Positions 22,846 to 34,857 are shown, counted from the first letter of the stretch. The stretch is DNA of 64,000 nucleotides from Tetradesmus obliquus (GCA_030272155.1 CP126198.1:4588001-4652000); one strand, 5' to 3'. The notes: a model not told the origin generated them from the sequence alone. Program-made: numbers and translations.

Positions 22846-25800
22846 TTACAACGAAAAAACATCCCACCCCCACACACCATCATCATCGACATCACTACCA
22901 AGATCCTCACCCCGCACAGCAACCGGCTCCACGCCATCCATTACGTCATCCCAGCTGATGATTACTATGTCATCCAGCCGCCCCTCCAGCCAGCCGTTAG
23001 ATGACTCAGCAGCAGAACCAGCCAGCGCAGCACGCAGCGGTGCCTCCCAGCCCGCCATGCTGCGTGTTGTGACCAGCATCACGCCTGCACCACCCTTGCG
23101 CAGCCACCTGCATACGCTGCTTGCGAAGCCCCGGTCGTCGCTGACAACCACCAGCACTGACTGCTGCAGAGCTGAGGCAGCGGCCGGCGCCGATGGCAGC
23201 TGAGCTGCTGCTGACATGTCAGCGTCCTCGGCGGCCGGCCCCACCTGCTGCTGCTGCTGCTGCTGCTGCGCTATGGCGTAATGGTACGCATCCCAAGCAT
23301 GTGCCAGCCACGTGGGTGTGTCACCTGGTTTGAACTTGCTGTTTGAACGCGGCCGCTGGATGTAGTTGGTCCAGATCTTGCTCCACTTCTGTTGCTTCTT
23401 GGGCAGGTGGGATCCCACCTTCTTGAGGTATGCCCAGGCAGAGCGCAGATCACCTTCAGACAAAGACACGATAATGCATTGATTATAATCTTGAGGAGTT
23501 ACGGCAGCTTGGATTGTATCGCATCAAGCAACTACACGTCAATGCAAGTAGTAGTTGGCTACAACTTGACTGATTGTAACAGCTGGCTATCTCATTGTAC
23601 CTGAAAGGTCAGGAGGGGTAGGCAGCCGCAGACCACACTCACCTTCGGACATAGATCTCATCTCTTTCAGGCAGGCATCTGCAGACGGCAGCGCCGCCAG
23701 CAGCGGCCGCAGCGCACTGCTGACCTCCCCTGCAGCCAGGTCATCAGCGTCATCCGCTGCTGCTGCTGCTGCTGCTGCTGGTGCCGCTGCTCTTGGCTCT
23801 GCAGTTTGAAGCTCGTCTAAGAGGCGATCAATGTGTCTGTCGATGGCCTCATCTGCTGCCTGCTTTTGGCTAGCCACCTGCAGTGCAGCAGTGCAAAAGG
23901 GCCTTGCACATCTCACACAGCATCCACCAGGCAGCAGAGGGTAAGGGGGACTGGCACACATGGCCAGTCAGCGTGCTTCAGGGCCTTCAGCTTTTTCAAC
24001 AACACACGGCCGACCATCCAGAAACAGCACGGCACTGACTGTACAGATACAGCCGTGCAGCGACTGGATGCAACTGCACAGCACCAAATGCTGGAGTAGT
24101 TGCTTTTTATAACTGTTATTTTAGCATTCAGCTGTGCACACCTCACAAAGACTGGTACCATCCAAAAATTGGTCCGACTTATTGTTACAGTCGATGTGGC
24201 ACATTGCAATGGCAGTGTGCGTCACCAAAATGTTCAAATCACTCAGGTACTGTCTGATCATCCGAAATATGTTCAGCAACAAACGCTTGGCATCCTCACC
24301 TCAAACACCTTGACGCCTGCCTTCTGCAGCACAGCGCGCACCAGCTGGCCACTGCTGCCAGCCCTGTTCTTCTTGGGGGTGCCGTAGAGGCTTCTGGCTT
24401 CCCTGCAGCCCCCAAAAAAGGAGGATCGGTGCCTTGGATGATAACGCCATTGTTGGAAAAAGGAAGTGTCACACTGTCACCCCGCGGATGCATGACGGGC
24501 GCGTCCTTACCAGTATCGCCACCACCGGGTGACAATGATACAGGAGCGATATAGCCCATGTTTACTAGAAACTGTCCAATGATCAAGACAGCATCACAAC
24601 GTGCGATGGTGAACCAGTACATGCCAGCTCAGTCCTTCTTGGGCGCGCCATACAGCGCCCCAGCAGCCCTGGACACGCAGCACGTCACACGTCACATACG
24701 TATGTGATATACGTTCTTCAAAAGTTCTTGGAAGGGAGCTCCAACTTGTGCAAACACTTGGCAACATGGTTCAGTGGTCAGAGAAGTCAACTACATGCAG
24801 GTGATGTACGCGTTTTACACACAAGCAGTGCAAGCCAGCATTACAAACCGCTACATAACATTCTGAGGAGAGCATGGGCGGGACCTCTTGGTCCCGCATT
24901 GCTCGAAGGTGCGAAGCTCTGCATTAACCTTGAACGCTTGAAGTCTAGCAGCCGTATAAAAATCTCACTTTGTCGGCATTGCCACAGCCTTCAGCTGGCA
25001 ATTGGGACCAGAAATTACACCATGTATTACAACTGGACCCACCTGACACGCGCTGCTTTGTCGGACTTGGAGTACTTGGCGGCATGCTTCTTGGGTGCCC
25101 CCAGCTTCTTCTGGTGCTCGCGCTCGTGCAGCTGCCTGAAGTGCTTCTGCAGATCATCAAAGGACTTGCAGCGCCTGCATACACAGCAGCAGCAGCAGCA
25201 GCAGCAGCCGCAGCAGCAGCAGCAGCAGCCGCAGCAGCAGCAGCAGCGGCAGCGGCAGCAGGTTCTGCAAGTGCAGGTGTAGAGATCACATTTGAAACAC
25301 CATGGCCTGCAGGCCGCTCTGGGCAAATGTACTACTGTTGCTTGAGCCCTGTCGCACGGCCGAGGCCTCACCTGCCGCACAGGGGGCACCTGGTGTCCTC
25401 TACTTCCACCTCCTGCTGCAAGCCCCACCCCTCTACCTGCCTCACCAGGGTGTGGCTGTTTGCGTAGCCCTAAACCCTCAGCGGCGTCTGCTAACCCTTT
25501 CGCAACTGATGTAAAACCCTACAAGGCACTTGTATTCCCTTCAAGGGCGTCTGCTTGAGCCCTGCTGCACACCAGAGAGCCTCACCTGCCGCACAGGGGG
25601 CACCTGGTGTCCTCTTCTTCCAGCTCCTCCTGTAAGCCCCACCCCTCCACCTGCCTCACCAGGGTGTGGCTGTTTGCATAGCCCTGCAGCTGCTGCAGGC
25701 GGCCATACGGCTTCAGGGCTGACCGCAGAGACCTGAATGGTGCAGCGCAGGGCAGTGCAGCACAGGGAAGCACAGCAGTGCAGTGCAGCGAAGATGGCAG

Positions 25801-27126
25801 TGACGCCATGTGAGCACATGACACTGCAGGGTAGCAGGGATGGCTAGTGAGTGAGTGAGTGACTACCCAGGCAGCTCTGCAACTCCTGGGTAAGTTAAAG
25901 CTGGTAAAAGGCGCGTGTGGCCAGGGGCGGCGCCCCTGGGCTCCAAGCCCTCTACCGAGGGATGGCTATATATACAGTGGGTGGCCTGGTATGGTTTGGT
26001 GCGCAATCCAAGTAGGTGCAGCAGCAGGCCCTTACATGAAGTCTTGGCGGCCGCTTCATGCTCACAACTGCTGGTGTTCTCTGTTTTCAAGCCTTTGCAG
26101 GCACACCATGCTGTAATGCTGAGTTGGTGGCACAGAAGCAGATGAGGCAGCAGAAGCAAAGGTCGAGAAACAGGTTCAGCTGCACAGCACAGCCACCAGC
26201 AAGGCCTTTGATACAGAATGTGTAAGCCTTATGCCATAAGATGTCTCTGCTGCATCTGCGCTGCATCTCTGCGCATTCGCGTTGCTCCCTGGATGACGCA
26301 CCGGACGAGGTCGCTGGAGCGGCCCCAGTGCTCAGGCTTGAGGTTATCCAGGTCCCAAAACACATGCATGAGTAGCTCCGAGCCAGTATCGGGGCGTTGC
26401 CACCAGTGCAGCTGCACGGCCTGCTCTTCAGTGTCCTGGTGCTGCTGCTGCTGCTGCTGCTGCAGTGGCGGCAACAGCTGTTTGTCTGTGGCTGTTTGCC
26501 GCCGCCGACGCCTGGATGCTGGCAGCTCCTGCTGTTGCTGCTGCTGCTGCTGCTGCTGCTGTCGCTGTTGCAGCCCTTCGTTGATGCTGCTGGCTGTGTC
26601 TGCAAGGTCGTAAACATTGAAAGGAAAGGCAGGTGTAATTTGTTGAGAATTTGTTGGGCTGCTGAGTCAGGCAAAGGGCACGCAGCGGATGTGTCTGCTG
26701 CAGTGTAAGGGGAGCTGCGCCTCTGTGAAGTTCAGCTGCGGGAAGCTTCCAGCGCAAAGGAAGGATGTGACCTGTGTGACATGCCTGTTATGCTGCGCTC
26801 TCAGTGCCTAGGTAACAAATACTGAAGGTCAGAGTGCTCTAAGAGCTCTACTTGACAGCTCAGGCACATGCACCTGTAATGTACAGCTTTCTGCGCCTCC
26901 TGCCTGTGGTCCCTGCAACTGCCGGTGTCGCTTCTGCGTTGCTGATATCTGCGGATCCTGATGCAATGATGACCGATCTACTACGGAACTGTGTTGCCCG
27001 CAAGCTCAGTTGGCTTCTGCCGCTGCATGCCTGACTTGTATGCTGCACCTGCTGCTGCAGTGCCAGTGCACACTTCCGAGAGCCGTGGAGCCTACAAGAC
27101 GCTGATACAGAGCTGCCATTCATCAT
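22846..27126 (-). CDS. NYN-domain-like endonuclease with C2H2 zinc finger, predicted organelle-targeted
   Basis: Resembles the plant group annotated as putative endonuclease or glycosyl hydrolase with a C2H2 zinc finger (At5g61190-like); NYN domains are PIN-like RNases. Modelled exons: 27126-26874, 26599-26302, 25732-25586, 25174-25043, 24402-24300, 23877-23643 and 23453-22846. All phases are consistent (591 residues). The N-terminus is Ser/Arg/Ala-rich and presequence-like (QLSLRATQFRSRSV), followed by a Gln-rich linker and the NYN start FWDLDN at about 165-170, whose acidic residues fit metal binding. Next come YANSHTL and a C2H2 finger C228-x2-C231-x12-H244-x4-H249 inserted in the domain. 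Then LYGTPKKNRAGSSGQLVRAV...GVKVFE and AADEAIDRHIDRLLDEL. The C-terminal part has WSKIWTNYIQRPRSNSKFKPGDTPTW, then VLVVVSDDRGFASSVCRWLRKGG, which may be a second Rossmann-like strand pair. The substrate is unknown. Confidence 0.82.
24626..24672 (-). repeat. upstream copy of the start of NYN-gene exon 24402-24300
   Basis: Repeats ARSLYGTPKKN as a diverged ALYGAPKKD followed by a stop. Confidence 0.7.
24868..24955 (+). repeat. dispersed repeat, copy 3 (inside an NYN-gene intron)
   Basis: Contains the GCATTGCTCGAAGGTGCGAA core, a G-rich left side (GGGCGGGACCTCTTGG) and a right side reaching AAGTCTAGCA, which also occurs near the copy at 10576. Confidence 0.62.
25372..25462 (-). repeat. downstream copy of the end of NYN-gene exon 25732-25586
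   Basis: Nearly exact repeat of the exon's last about 90 nt (YANSHTLVRQVEGWGLQ...DTRCPLCG) with its donor. It duplicates the first half of the zinc finger. Confidence 0.9.
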
Positions 27127-27273
27127 TAGCTATTATTTGCTGGGGCGTTTGAGGTGGAAGTGTGACCCAGGCAACTGGCGCGACAGGACGTTGGACGTGT
27201 GTCGAGAGACGCTTTGACGACAACCAGTGCCTCCTTGCTATATGTATCATCACGTCAATACCACTTTGTAACA

Positions 27274-27312
27274 CAGCACTGCAAACCTGCGCGGCGCAGG
27301 TTTGCAGTGCTG
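27274..27312. repeat. perfect palindrome, 19-bp arms with a 1-bp centre
   Basis: 27274-27292 is the exact reverse complement of 27294-27312. It would form a strong hairpin and abuts the hAT-like element. The 8 bp CCTGCGCG at 27286-27293 recur exactly at 27698-27705 on the far side of the element. Confidence 0.85.
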
Positions 27313-27318
27313 TCACAG

Positions 27319-27697
27319 CAGGGGTGTTCCATTTCAGGTTTTTGGCTCCTCGTGAAAGAAATTTCATGAAATCTGAAATGAAATGAAAAGTGAAACGCGG
27401 AACGTGTAATAGTGAAAGATGGCTGAGCAGCAGCAACAACCAGCGGGCGGGCAAGTTCAAACTGCAAGCTCTGCCCGAGTCGGACTCGCGCGTTCACGGC
27501 ACGCACTCGGCAACGATGATGAAACGTCTAACAAGAAGCAAAAGGGTGCAGCCCCCAGCTTTGCTCGCGACTGGATCAAGATGGTTCAGGGCAAGCCCCA
27601 CTGCACCCACTGCAACGAGATTGATTGAAATTTGAAATGAAATTTCAGTGAAATTACTGAAACAACTAAAAGTGATATCTGTAACGGCACACCCCTG
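27319..27697 (+). mobile_element. short non-autonomous hAT-like element
   Basis: Ends form imperfect terminal inverted repeats (CAGGGGTGTTCCATTTCAG against CAGGGGTGTGCCGTTACAG, 16 of 19 matching). CAGGG(G)TG ends are typical of hAT elements. Inside, 27419-27628 is a 69-codon ORF: a basic N-terminus, KKQKGAAPSFARDWIKMVQG, then KPHCTHCNEID, which looks like the start of a BED-type zinc finger cut off after its first Cys pair. Flanks next to the TIRs are A/T-rich with GAAAT repeats. No transposase domain is present. It is probably a deletion derivative keeping only the first part of a transposase ORF. Confidence 0.65.
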
Positions 27698-28421
27698 CCT
27701 GCGCGCTCTAGCATGACATGCGTCTGGGGTCAGCGATTGTCACATTTCAAACAGCTGCAGAGTGATGAAGTGAACACCAGAATGCTGCACCACACTGAAC
27801 TGAACCCAAACATTGTCAGGGCCACTAATTTTCATCATCTCTTTTTGATCGCTCCAATGCGGAGTTGTTGGTGTCAGCAGCTGTAGACAGGTGTTTGCAG
27901 ATCTGCAGCTGGGCACGCCTGAACTTTGCAAGATGCAGTCACGAACTGTGACTTAGCAGGAACATGTTTAGCAGATCAAAGAAGTAAGCTCTTTGGAACG
28001 TCTGTAAGTGCACAATAAAAACGATTGGCATGCTGTGCAAGTTAGTTATGCATCAAGGGTCTTGTGTTTATTTCTGAAGTGCTGTGCCTTAAAGATGCGC
28101 TTGCACACCGTGCAGCGACACACTGCTGTATGGAAAGTACAAAATGAAGCCATTCAGGCGCTCCTGATGCTCTGGACGCCAGCTGGCTGGCGTACTGCCT
28201 TACGACTGTCATCTGGTCGTTTCAGCTGCCGTTGACAAAGCCATGCCTGGTGCGATGAGGGGTTGACTACGTGTGTGGTTGCTGCTGAAGTTGAGTCAAA
28301 CCCGTTTCGCGTCTTACCGTGCTCGCTGACAGCAGGGGCCCCTAGCTCATGAAAACTGCGCGCATGTAGAACAGATTTAGATTCGGCAAGACAGCCTTCG
28401 CAGACCGCCTAGCAAGCCAGC

Positions 28422-29721
28422 ATGCCACCTCTGAAGAAATGCGAGCACCACTATGTTCAAAAGAGGAAGCAACTGGAGCTGCACGCCGCAGCTGTGCAGC
28501 AACAGCTCGTAGAAGCAGGAGAACAGCAAGAGGCCATCAAAGCCAATGCCGAGGTGCGAGATGCTGCTGCTGTCTGAGTCAGTGTCTACCTTTTGCCATC
28601 ACAATCTGGTTGCACGACTGTATCACGCACCGGCAGCACAAAGCACGTCTATGGTCAGAGATCTTTGGAGTCAGCTGCAGCAGCTGTCTGTAGAGCACTG
28701 CAGCTAGAAAGTTATTACAGCCACTTGCATGCTCAACTGGCTGGCATGCAGGTGCTTGCCTGGATCATCCAGCAGCAGGAAAGCTTGCAGCTGGAGCTGC
28801 AACGGCTGGTGGCATTTAGGCTGGCCGGTGCTGATGGGCTGCATGACAGCACCAGCAGCAGCACTCTCCCAGAAGCAGCAGCAGCAGCAGCAGCAGCGAA
28901 TGAACCTTTGTATGCTGAAGGCGCCAGCAACAACGCCGCACATACGCAGCAGCAGCAGCGGCAGCAGCCTCAGCACAACTACTGCTGCAGCCTGCTGGCG
29001 GCAACAACAGAGCAGCAGTGGCATCAAGTGCTGCAGATGACTCCTGAGGTGCGTGTTATCTCCCTCTGCCCGATGAGCCCGTCATAGGCACCCCAAACTG
29101 CCGTAGTTGCCCGTGAGTAACTTGCACAATGTGCGTGAGTTCAGGCAGCGGTGCCAACCACTGATTGCGACCCCTGCAGCAGCTTACACCTCTGACTCGT
29201 CTCAGCACACACCTTGACACATGGAAACATCAACTTAGCCACTGCTGCAGCTGTCCATTACCAGCTCGCCTCAGCACATACCGCAACACATGCATGCGGC
29301 ACAGGGCGTGCCACCACAGCACAGGCAGCCACGCACCTCAGCATCACATGCATCGAGCGCAAGTGTCACACTCAGGTCAGCAGGTCGCCGCGGTGGACGC
29401 TGAAACTAGGTGAGCCCTGCAAGGAAGCCTTCCCATGCTGCTGCTGCTGTTGCTGCAGGATTGGTGCTGCTTTGGTGCCGCCACAGCAGCCAGGCTGAGC
29501 CTACTCATGGAGCTCATGCGGCGGGAAGACGGCGCGGATGCTGCAGCAGCAGCAGCAGCATCAGGAGATGTCGCAGGAGGCAGCAGCAACACTGCATGCG
29601 GCAGTGAACAGGAGCAGCAGATGCGGCGGGAGAAGGGTGCTGGCATGGGTGTGGCAGTAGCAGCAGCAACAGGAGAGGCACAACCTGGCAGCAACAGTGG
29701 CAAAACCAGCATGCAGGAACC

Positions 29722-29756
<35 letters not shown>

Positions 29757-29819
29757 CCGAGATTGCACCTCCAGCCAGCAGCAGCAGCAACACAACCCAG
29801 GACCTGGCTGCACCAGCAG

Positions 29820-29859
<40 letters not shown>

Positions 29860-30620
29860 GCTCAGTGCAGCAGAGCAAGAGCTGTCTGCATTGGTTGACC
29901 ACTTCTTCACATGCAACGCGCTAGAGCAGATCTTGAACCGCGCAGCAACATACCGCATTGCTGGCTTAGTTAACTTAGCTACTGGAGAGCAGCTGACTGA
30001 CGCAGTGCCAGCGAGTCATTGGCAACAGGTGGCAGATCAATTGGCGGTTACACAGCAGCAGCGGCAGCAGCTAGCAGTCGTGCTGCAGCAGTTTGTGCTG
30101 CAGCGGCAAACCCTTGCGCAGCGGCAGCGGCGGCTGTGCGGCGATCTGACGGACGACACAGCACGCAAGCTGGCAGCACTGTGCATTGGCGGCAGCAGCG
30201 CTGGCAGCAGCAGCAGCAGCGACAGCGGCAGCGGCAGCGCAAGGGGTAGTGCAGTTACAGAGGGTATTGTGTCACCTTTGAATGGCACGCTGTGGGGCCT
30301 GACCACTACTACTCAGATGCTGGCGCAATGCATGCTGAATACGCTGAGTCCGCTGCAGCTGGCCAGGATGATTGTGGCCTCGTACCCCTTCCTGCCGCAA
30401 GCAGGCGCAGGTGAGATGCTGCTGCTGCTGCTGCTGCTGCTCTCGTGTTGAGTGGTTGGGGGCTGTGGGCTCTTGCACCTCGTGCTATGCCTGCTCATTA
30501 TGCTCTCACCCGTGCAGGCCAGCAGCTGTTCAGTCTTTGGCTGCATGTCTGTGTATGCAACCGTCTGTGAAGATGTTCTGCAAGCTGCATGCCCACTGCT
30601 GCTCATGTGCGTGGCCTTGC

Positions 30621-30668
<48 letters not shown>

Positions 30669-30984
30669 AGTTCTAGGGCAGGTCTGCAAAGAATGATGTT
30701 GGTGTGCAGCTTGCGTTATCAATGCTGCTCATGTGTGTGGCCTTGCTGCTGCTGCTGCTGCTGCAGTTTTTGGGCAGGTCTGCAAAGACTTCATTGACAA
30801 AAGCACCAGCCAAGCGCTGCAGGAGGCAGCTGCTGCTGCTGCCGCGCCCCAAAGGAAGCAGAAGCATTGCAACAAGCACTGTCAGCAGCGCAACCAGCAG
30901 CGGAAACAGAAGCACCGGCGGCAGCAGCAGGAGCAGGAACAGGCGCTTGCGTTTCTAGCGTTGGATGGGAAGTTGCTCTGCTGA
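28422..30984 (+). CDS. Gln/Ala-rich coiled-coil protein, possibly a bZIP-like transcription factor
   Basis: Four exons with matching phases: 28422-28553, 28704-29048, 29459-30410 and 30767-30984 (548 residues). The start is the first Met of an exon beginning MPPLKKCEHHYVQKRKQLEL, a basic segment running into a heptad-like coil that continues across the first splice (LQLESYYSHLHAQLAGMQVL). A long Ala/Gln/Ser linker follows, then a non-repetitive domain with SALVDHFFTCNALEQILNRA, a Gln-rich helix and TLSPLQLARMIVASYPFLPQA. The C-terminus is basic and Gln-rich. Basic segment plus coil plus Gln-rich regions fit a transcription factor, but the classical bZIP N-x7-R signature is not clear, so this is inference. 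A degenerate copy of the last exon's start lies at about 30668-30692. Confidence 0.62.
30625..30766 (+). repeat. (CTG)n tracts and decoy copy before the last exon of the coiled-coil gene
   Basis: A (CTG)n run (about 30625-30668) is followed by a degenerate copy of the exon start (TTCTAGGGCAGGTCTGCAAAG). After about 60 bp a second (CTG)n run ends at the true acceptor, 30766. The decoy carries an in-frame stop near its start. Confidence 0.82.
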
Positions 30985-31695
30985 TATGTGTTGTGATACA
31001 CAGCAGGCGCCTGGTTGTGCTGCAGGCAACCTACAGCAAGCCGGCCCAGTCAGCACTTGCAGGGGCAGCAATTGCACTGCAGTTGTGCATCGCAGCAGGC
31101 AGCTGCAAGCACAGTGTGGCTGCAGGTGCTGAGAGGTTTCATGGCGCTACAGGGTTTCAGCAGCACTGGATGTGCTGGATTTGCTTAGTGCGCCTGACAC
31201 CGCATTCAGGCAGCATGCTGATGTGCAGACAATGGCTTGAGCTGTGTAAGGCTGCAGTCTATGTCATTTCCCCGTTACTTCAAACCTATATTATATTATT
31301 TACATGGTGTTTGAGCACTAGTGCCTTGTCGCCTGGTGGTCAACTCCCAACTTCACAGCAGGTAGTTGATTGTTGCAGTTGCTCTGACCTGCTCACAGCA
31401 ACTGGGTGCTTGAGCTGCACTGCTGTATCAGGCACATGGCTTGCGTGTACGGTGCACTGCACATATAAGCAAGGCGCACGCTCTGTGCAGCACTGCACAT
31501 ACATCCTGTGCGTTCACTGCAAAAAGGCGATGACATTGCTGTGTTGCCGTAGCCCTGCATACCAGTAATTATTCTGGGGCAGATGGCCTTGCAGGTGTAT
31601 GCACACTTCTGGCCAGCCTTGTCATGAGAGGTCCTCTTATGCGCCGTGCGTGGCATGGTCCTTTTCCTGTGCTCAGTGTGCAGTTCACACATCCC

Positions 31696-31905
31696 GTGGC
31701 TGTTGTGCTGTTGATTGTCACCTGCCAGATCATCAGCCAGCTGATAGGCACATCCCTCGCATCGCATAGCTGTTGTGCTGTGTGTTATCACCAGCCAGGT
31801 CCTCAGTCGGTTGGCAGCCACCTTGCACTGCCGCTAGGTGGCTGTTGTGACGGTGACTATCACCTGCCAGATCGTGCGTCCGCCAGTAGGCGCCCTGTAC
31901 TGGCC
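31696..31905 (+). repeat. about 71-bp tandem repeat, three copies
   Basis: Units start at 31696, 31766 and 31838 and share GTGGCTGTTGTG, then TCACCTGCCAGATC after about 10 bp. The middle copy is the most diverged. Confidence 0.75.
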
Positions 31906-32457
31906 GCTTGTAGGCACTACTACTATAAATGCTACTGCTGGAATGTGTGCTTCAACACAATGCCGGCTTGAGGCAGGGCTCGCGCAAACTGTGCTGCTGC
32001 TTGGCTGCAAGCCCGCCGCAGGGCAGTGTTACCCAGGGCTGTTAGTAACACTGTCATAAAGCATTCCGGCGCAATGTGCGCTGTGTCAGCTTGAGACAGT
32101 ATCCAGCCCTGTCGGGGCAGCAGCATGGACACAATGTGATTCATTGTGAATGTGAAAGGCAGCTGGCTCTTGATGTGGCTGCATGGGATTCCTGTGGTGC
32201 TGTTCGTGTGGGCAGGGCGGCTGGATTGCTTTGTTTGCCCCGCCATTTGCCCAGCAAACACACGAAAGGAGGAGGGTTGATGTTGTTGTCAGGGGGTGGG
32301 AATCTCACGGGCTGGTCAGATAGCGGCCGTGTTTGTGTGGGTGGGGCGGCTGATTAGTAGTGCAGGCCGATCGGGTGGCTCATGCGTGCTTGTTGTGTTG
32401 CGTCTGGCCTGCAGCCGCTGCACCTGCAGTAGCTCTTGGGGCTGTTGTGCCTTCCAG

Positions 32458-32665
32458 CAGCACCTGCATCAAGCACTGGTTGTATTCTCACAGTCATGGT
32501 AGTGTTGGAAGGTCTGTGAACCTATCATCATGGCTGCTGTGTAGCAGACTCGTGCTGTCTGCACACACCTGCACCTGCAGCACCCGCGGCAGCACCTGCA
32601 GCAGACACTGGTTGTATTTTCACTAGTCAGGGTAGTGTTGGCAGGTTTGGAAACCTATCATCATG
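32458..32665 (+). repeat. two-copy tandem repeat, offset about 133 bp
   Basis: 32458-32535 and 32590-32665 share CACTGGTTGTATT, GGTAGTGTTGG and ACCTATCATCATG in the same order. Confidence 0.72.
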
Positions 32666-34857
32666 ACTATATCATTACGGTTGTGCAGCAGGCTCAGGAG
32701 CTGTCCGCTCGGCAGAGGTTGACTGTGCTGCTTTGGCAGTTGCAATTGGTTGGGAACGCAAGGTTATCATCAGGCGTGCATGGTCTGCTGCCTCTTTGTT
32801 GCCCAACACTGAACAGCATGACAGCTTGGCAGCACATGAGCTGCTGGTTTAATGAGGTATCTGGGGCTGGCGCTGGCACCGCTGCAGTGCGTCGTTCGTG
32901 TGTGTCGTATGCTGCTGATGGTAGATTGTGATCATCTGGATTGGGTTGTGATCATCAGGTTGTGAAGGATAGTCGTCAGTTGGATCTGGCCAGTTGAACT
33001 GTGATTAGTAGGGTACATTAGCATCTGCCTGCTGCTGTTGTCAGTACTCACACCACCAGTAGCTGTGTGCTTCGCGAAAACCCGATGAAAAAGTGTTTTC
33101 AATTGTGTTCCAGTGTGGTGGCTTGCATTGTGATGGGGAATGTGATCCGGTGGACTGCGATCAGTTGTTTGAATTTGGCCAGGTGGCCTGTGATCAATGC
33201 GGCTGGACAGTTGCCTTGCATTCAGTCGGCTTGCGATTGGCAGTGATCAGTAGAACTGGGATCAGTTGGATGTGGGAATCTGCAAACGCCATTGGTCAAC
33301 ACGCCGCAGCTGGTGCTGCTCAGCAGCATCCCACACACAACCATATTTGTTCAGCCCGCCCACAGCTGAAAGCAGCTGGCTATGCAGCAGCGTGTGTCTG
33401 TGTTGAGTAGTGTTGCTGCAGCGTGAATGTTGCATGCTTGTTGAGGCAGGCCGTGTCCCAGGATGTGTCATCATGCCAGTATCGGCTGCAGCTGTGTTGT
33501 GCATGTGTGTTGGATGAATGGGCAGCTGTGGTTGCACTCATACTAATGCTATTGTGTGCGGGTGTTCGGCATGCTACATACAGGCGGCTTTGGCACAAAA
33601 TTCATCTGGTGGGAGCCGGCCGCGATGAATGAAAAGCACCGCACCAAATGCATGTGGGTGCTGCACCTGCTGCTACTTAAAAATGTACTTGTCTGCATGT
33701 GCTCCCCAGCAGCAGCTCATATGCGTGCTGGGCAGAGCATTGTCCAGTTTGGGGTTGTCAGTTCTCCGCTTTGCAGTCGTGTTGCACTGGGTGGTATCAG
33801 CATGTGCTTTGGCTCTGTTTGAAGCACGTGCTTCATTGGTGCACCATTGATGGCCTGACCTCTTGACTATGTTTGTAGATAGCTTGGCTAGCACCATGCA
33901 CGTGCGATACGAGCTAGCGTGTTCCTGGCTGGTACTGGCTGGTGCATCATGTATGTCACGGGCAGCATTTGCGCTGCGCAGCTGCATGATTGTTGCGTTA
34001 GCAACGGGCGTGCTGTTGAATGACTGTAACCATGCTGAGCTAAATGCAAACTTTGAGCTGGTCCAGCGGCATTTCTCAGTCAAATATGTTCACCTGCTGA
34101 ACATCATTCGCAGAGTACAATCTGCTTGTGGCGCCATCAGACTGCACGGTGCACGTGAATCATGACTAGCAGCTGGCAGTGGACAGTAGTGCCGGGTACT
34201 GCCCATTCCCGCCCATGCTACCAGCAAGGACCACGAAGCTCCCCAGAATCTCCTGTTGTAGACACAGATAGGAGTTTTTGCTCGCAGCCGAGGCAGTGCG
34301 ACGCAAACCCAAGTCTACAACCAACCTCGTACCTAGCTGAGCTTGATCAGTTACAGCGGACTGCATTTTTGAGGAGGAATTAGAGCATTGAAGCGTGTAT
34401 ATCAGATTTTTTGTTTGCGTTCAGCGTGGCACAGCGTCGGCATAGCGATTTCTCGAGAATCACAACTCCAAGTTTGCAGGTGGGTGGTGTGTGGCTACTA
34501 CAAAATGATGTTGGCTTTGTTTCAATGTCTTGTGCCAGCCTCGACGCTCCCTGGTGACTTGAACGGAACACAGTGAAACACTGGCAGTACCTTGGCCTCA
34601 TAATCCCTGCTCTCTGAATGCTTCACGTGGGAGCGTGCTGCTGCTCTCGAACATAATAACCTGCTCTCAAACTCATATCGCCCACATCTGTCCTTCTGCT
34701 CTTGACTCTGTGCTTCTGTCCACTGGTGGTGGTGCTGCTGTTGCTTCTGGTTCTGCTGCGGCTTCTGCTGCGCAACAGCAAGGACTATGCAGTGGGATTT
34801 CCGCACCTAACGGTTAGCTGCACTCAACTGCAAACAGCAGCAGAGTAGCAGCAGCCG

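Larger units (their letters stand above)
27127..28421. other. intergenic region between divergent NYN and coiled-coil genes
   Basis: Holds the hAT-like element at 27319-27697 and its neighbouring palindrome. From 27706 to 28421 no gene or known element was recognised; the promoter for 28422 must lie here. Confidence 0.6.
30985..34857. other. 3.9-kb stretch without a supportable gene
   Basis: No family or consistent splice structure was recognised on either strand. It contains a three-copy repeat of about 71 bp (31696-31905), a two-copy repeat (32458-32535 and 32590-32665) and GTGATCA-rich imperfect repetition near 32930-33270. The frame around 32640-32790 (VVQQAQELSARQRLTVLLW) might be an exon remnant but has no partner. 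Confidence 0.5.

Noticed and set aside
33860..34165. 100-codon plus-strand frame with hydrophobic stretches
   Set aside because: Looked at as a possible membrane protein or early MHS exon, but the MHS start is fixed by an in-frame stop upstream of 34858 and there is no phase-matched splice.
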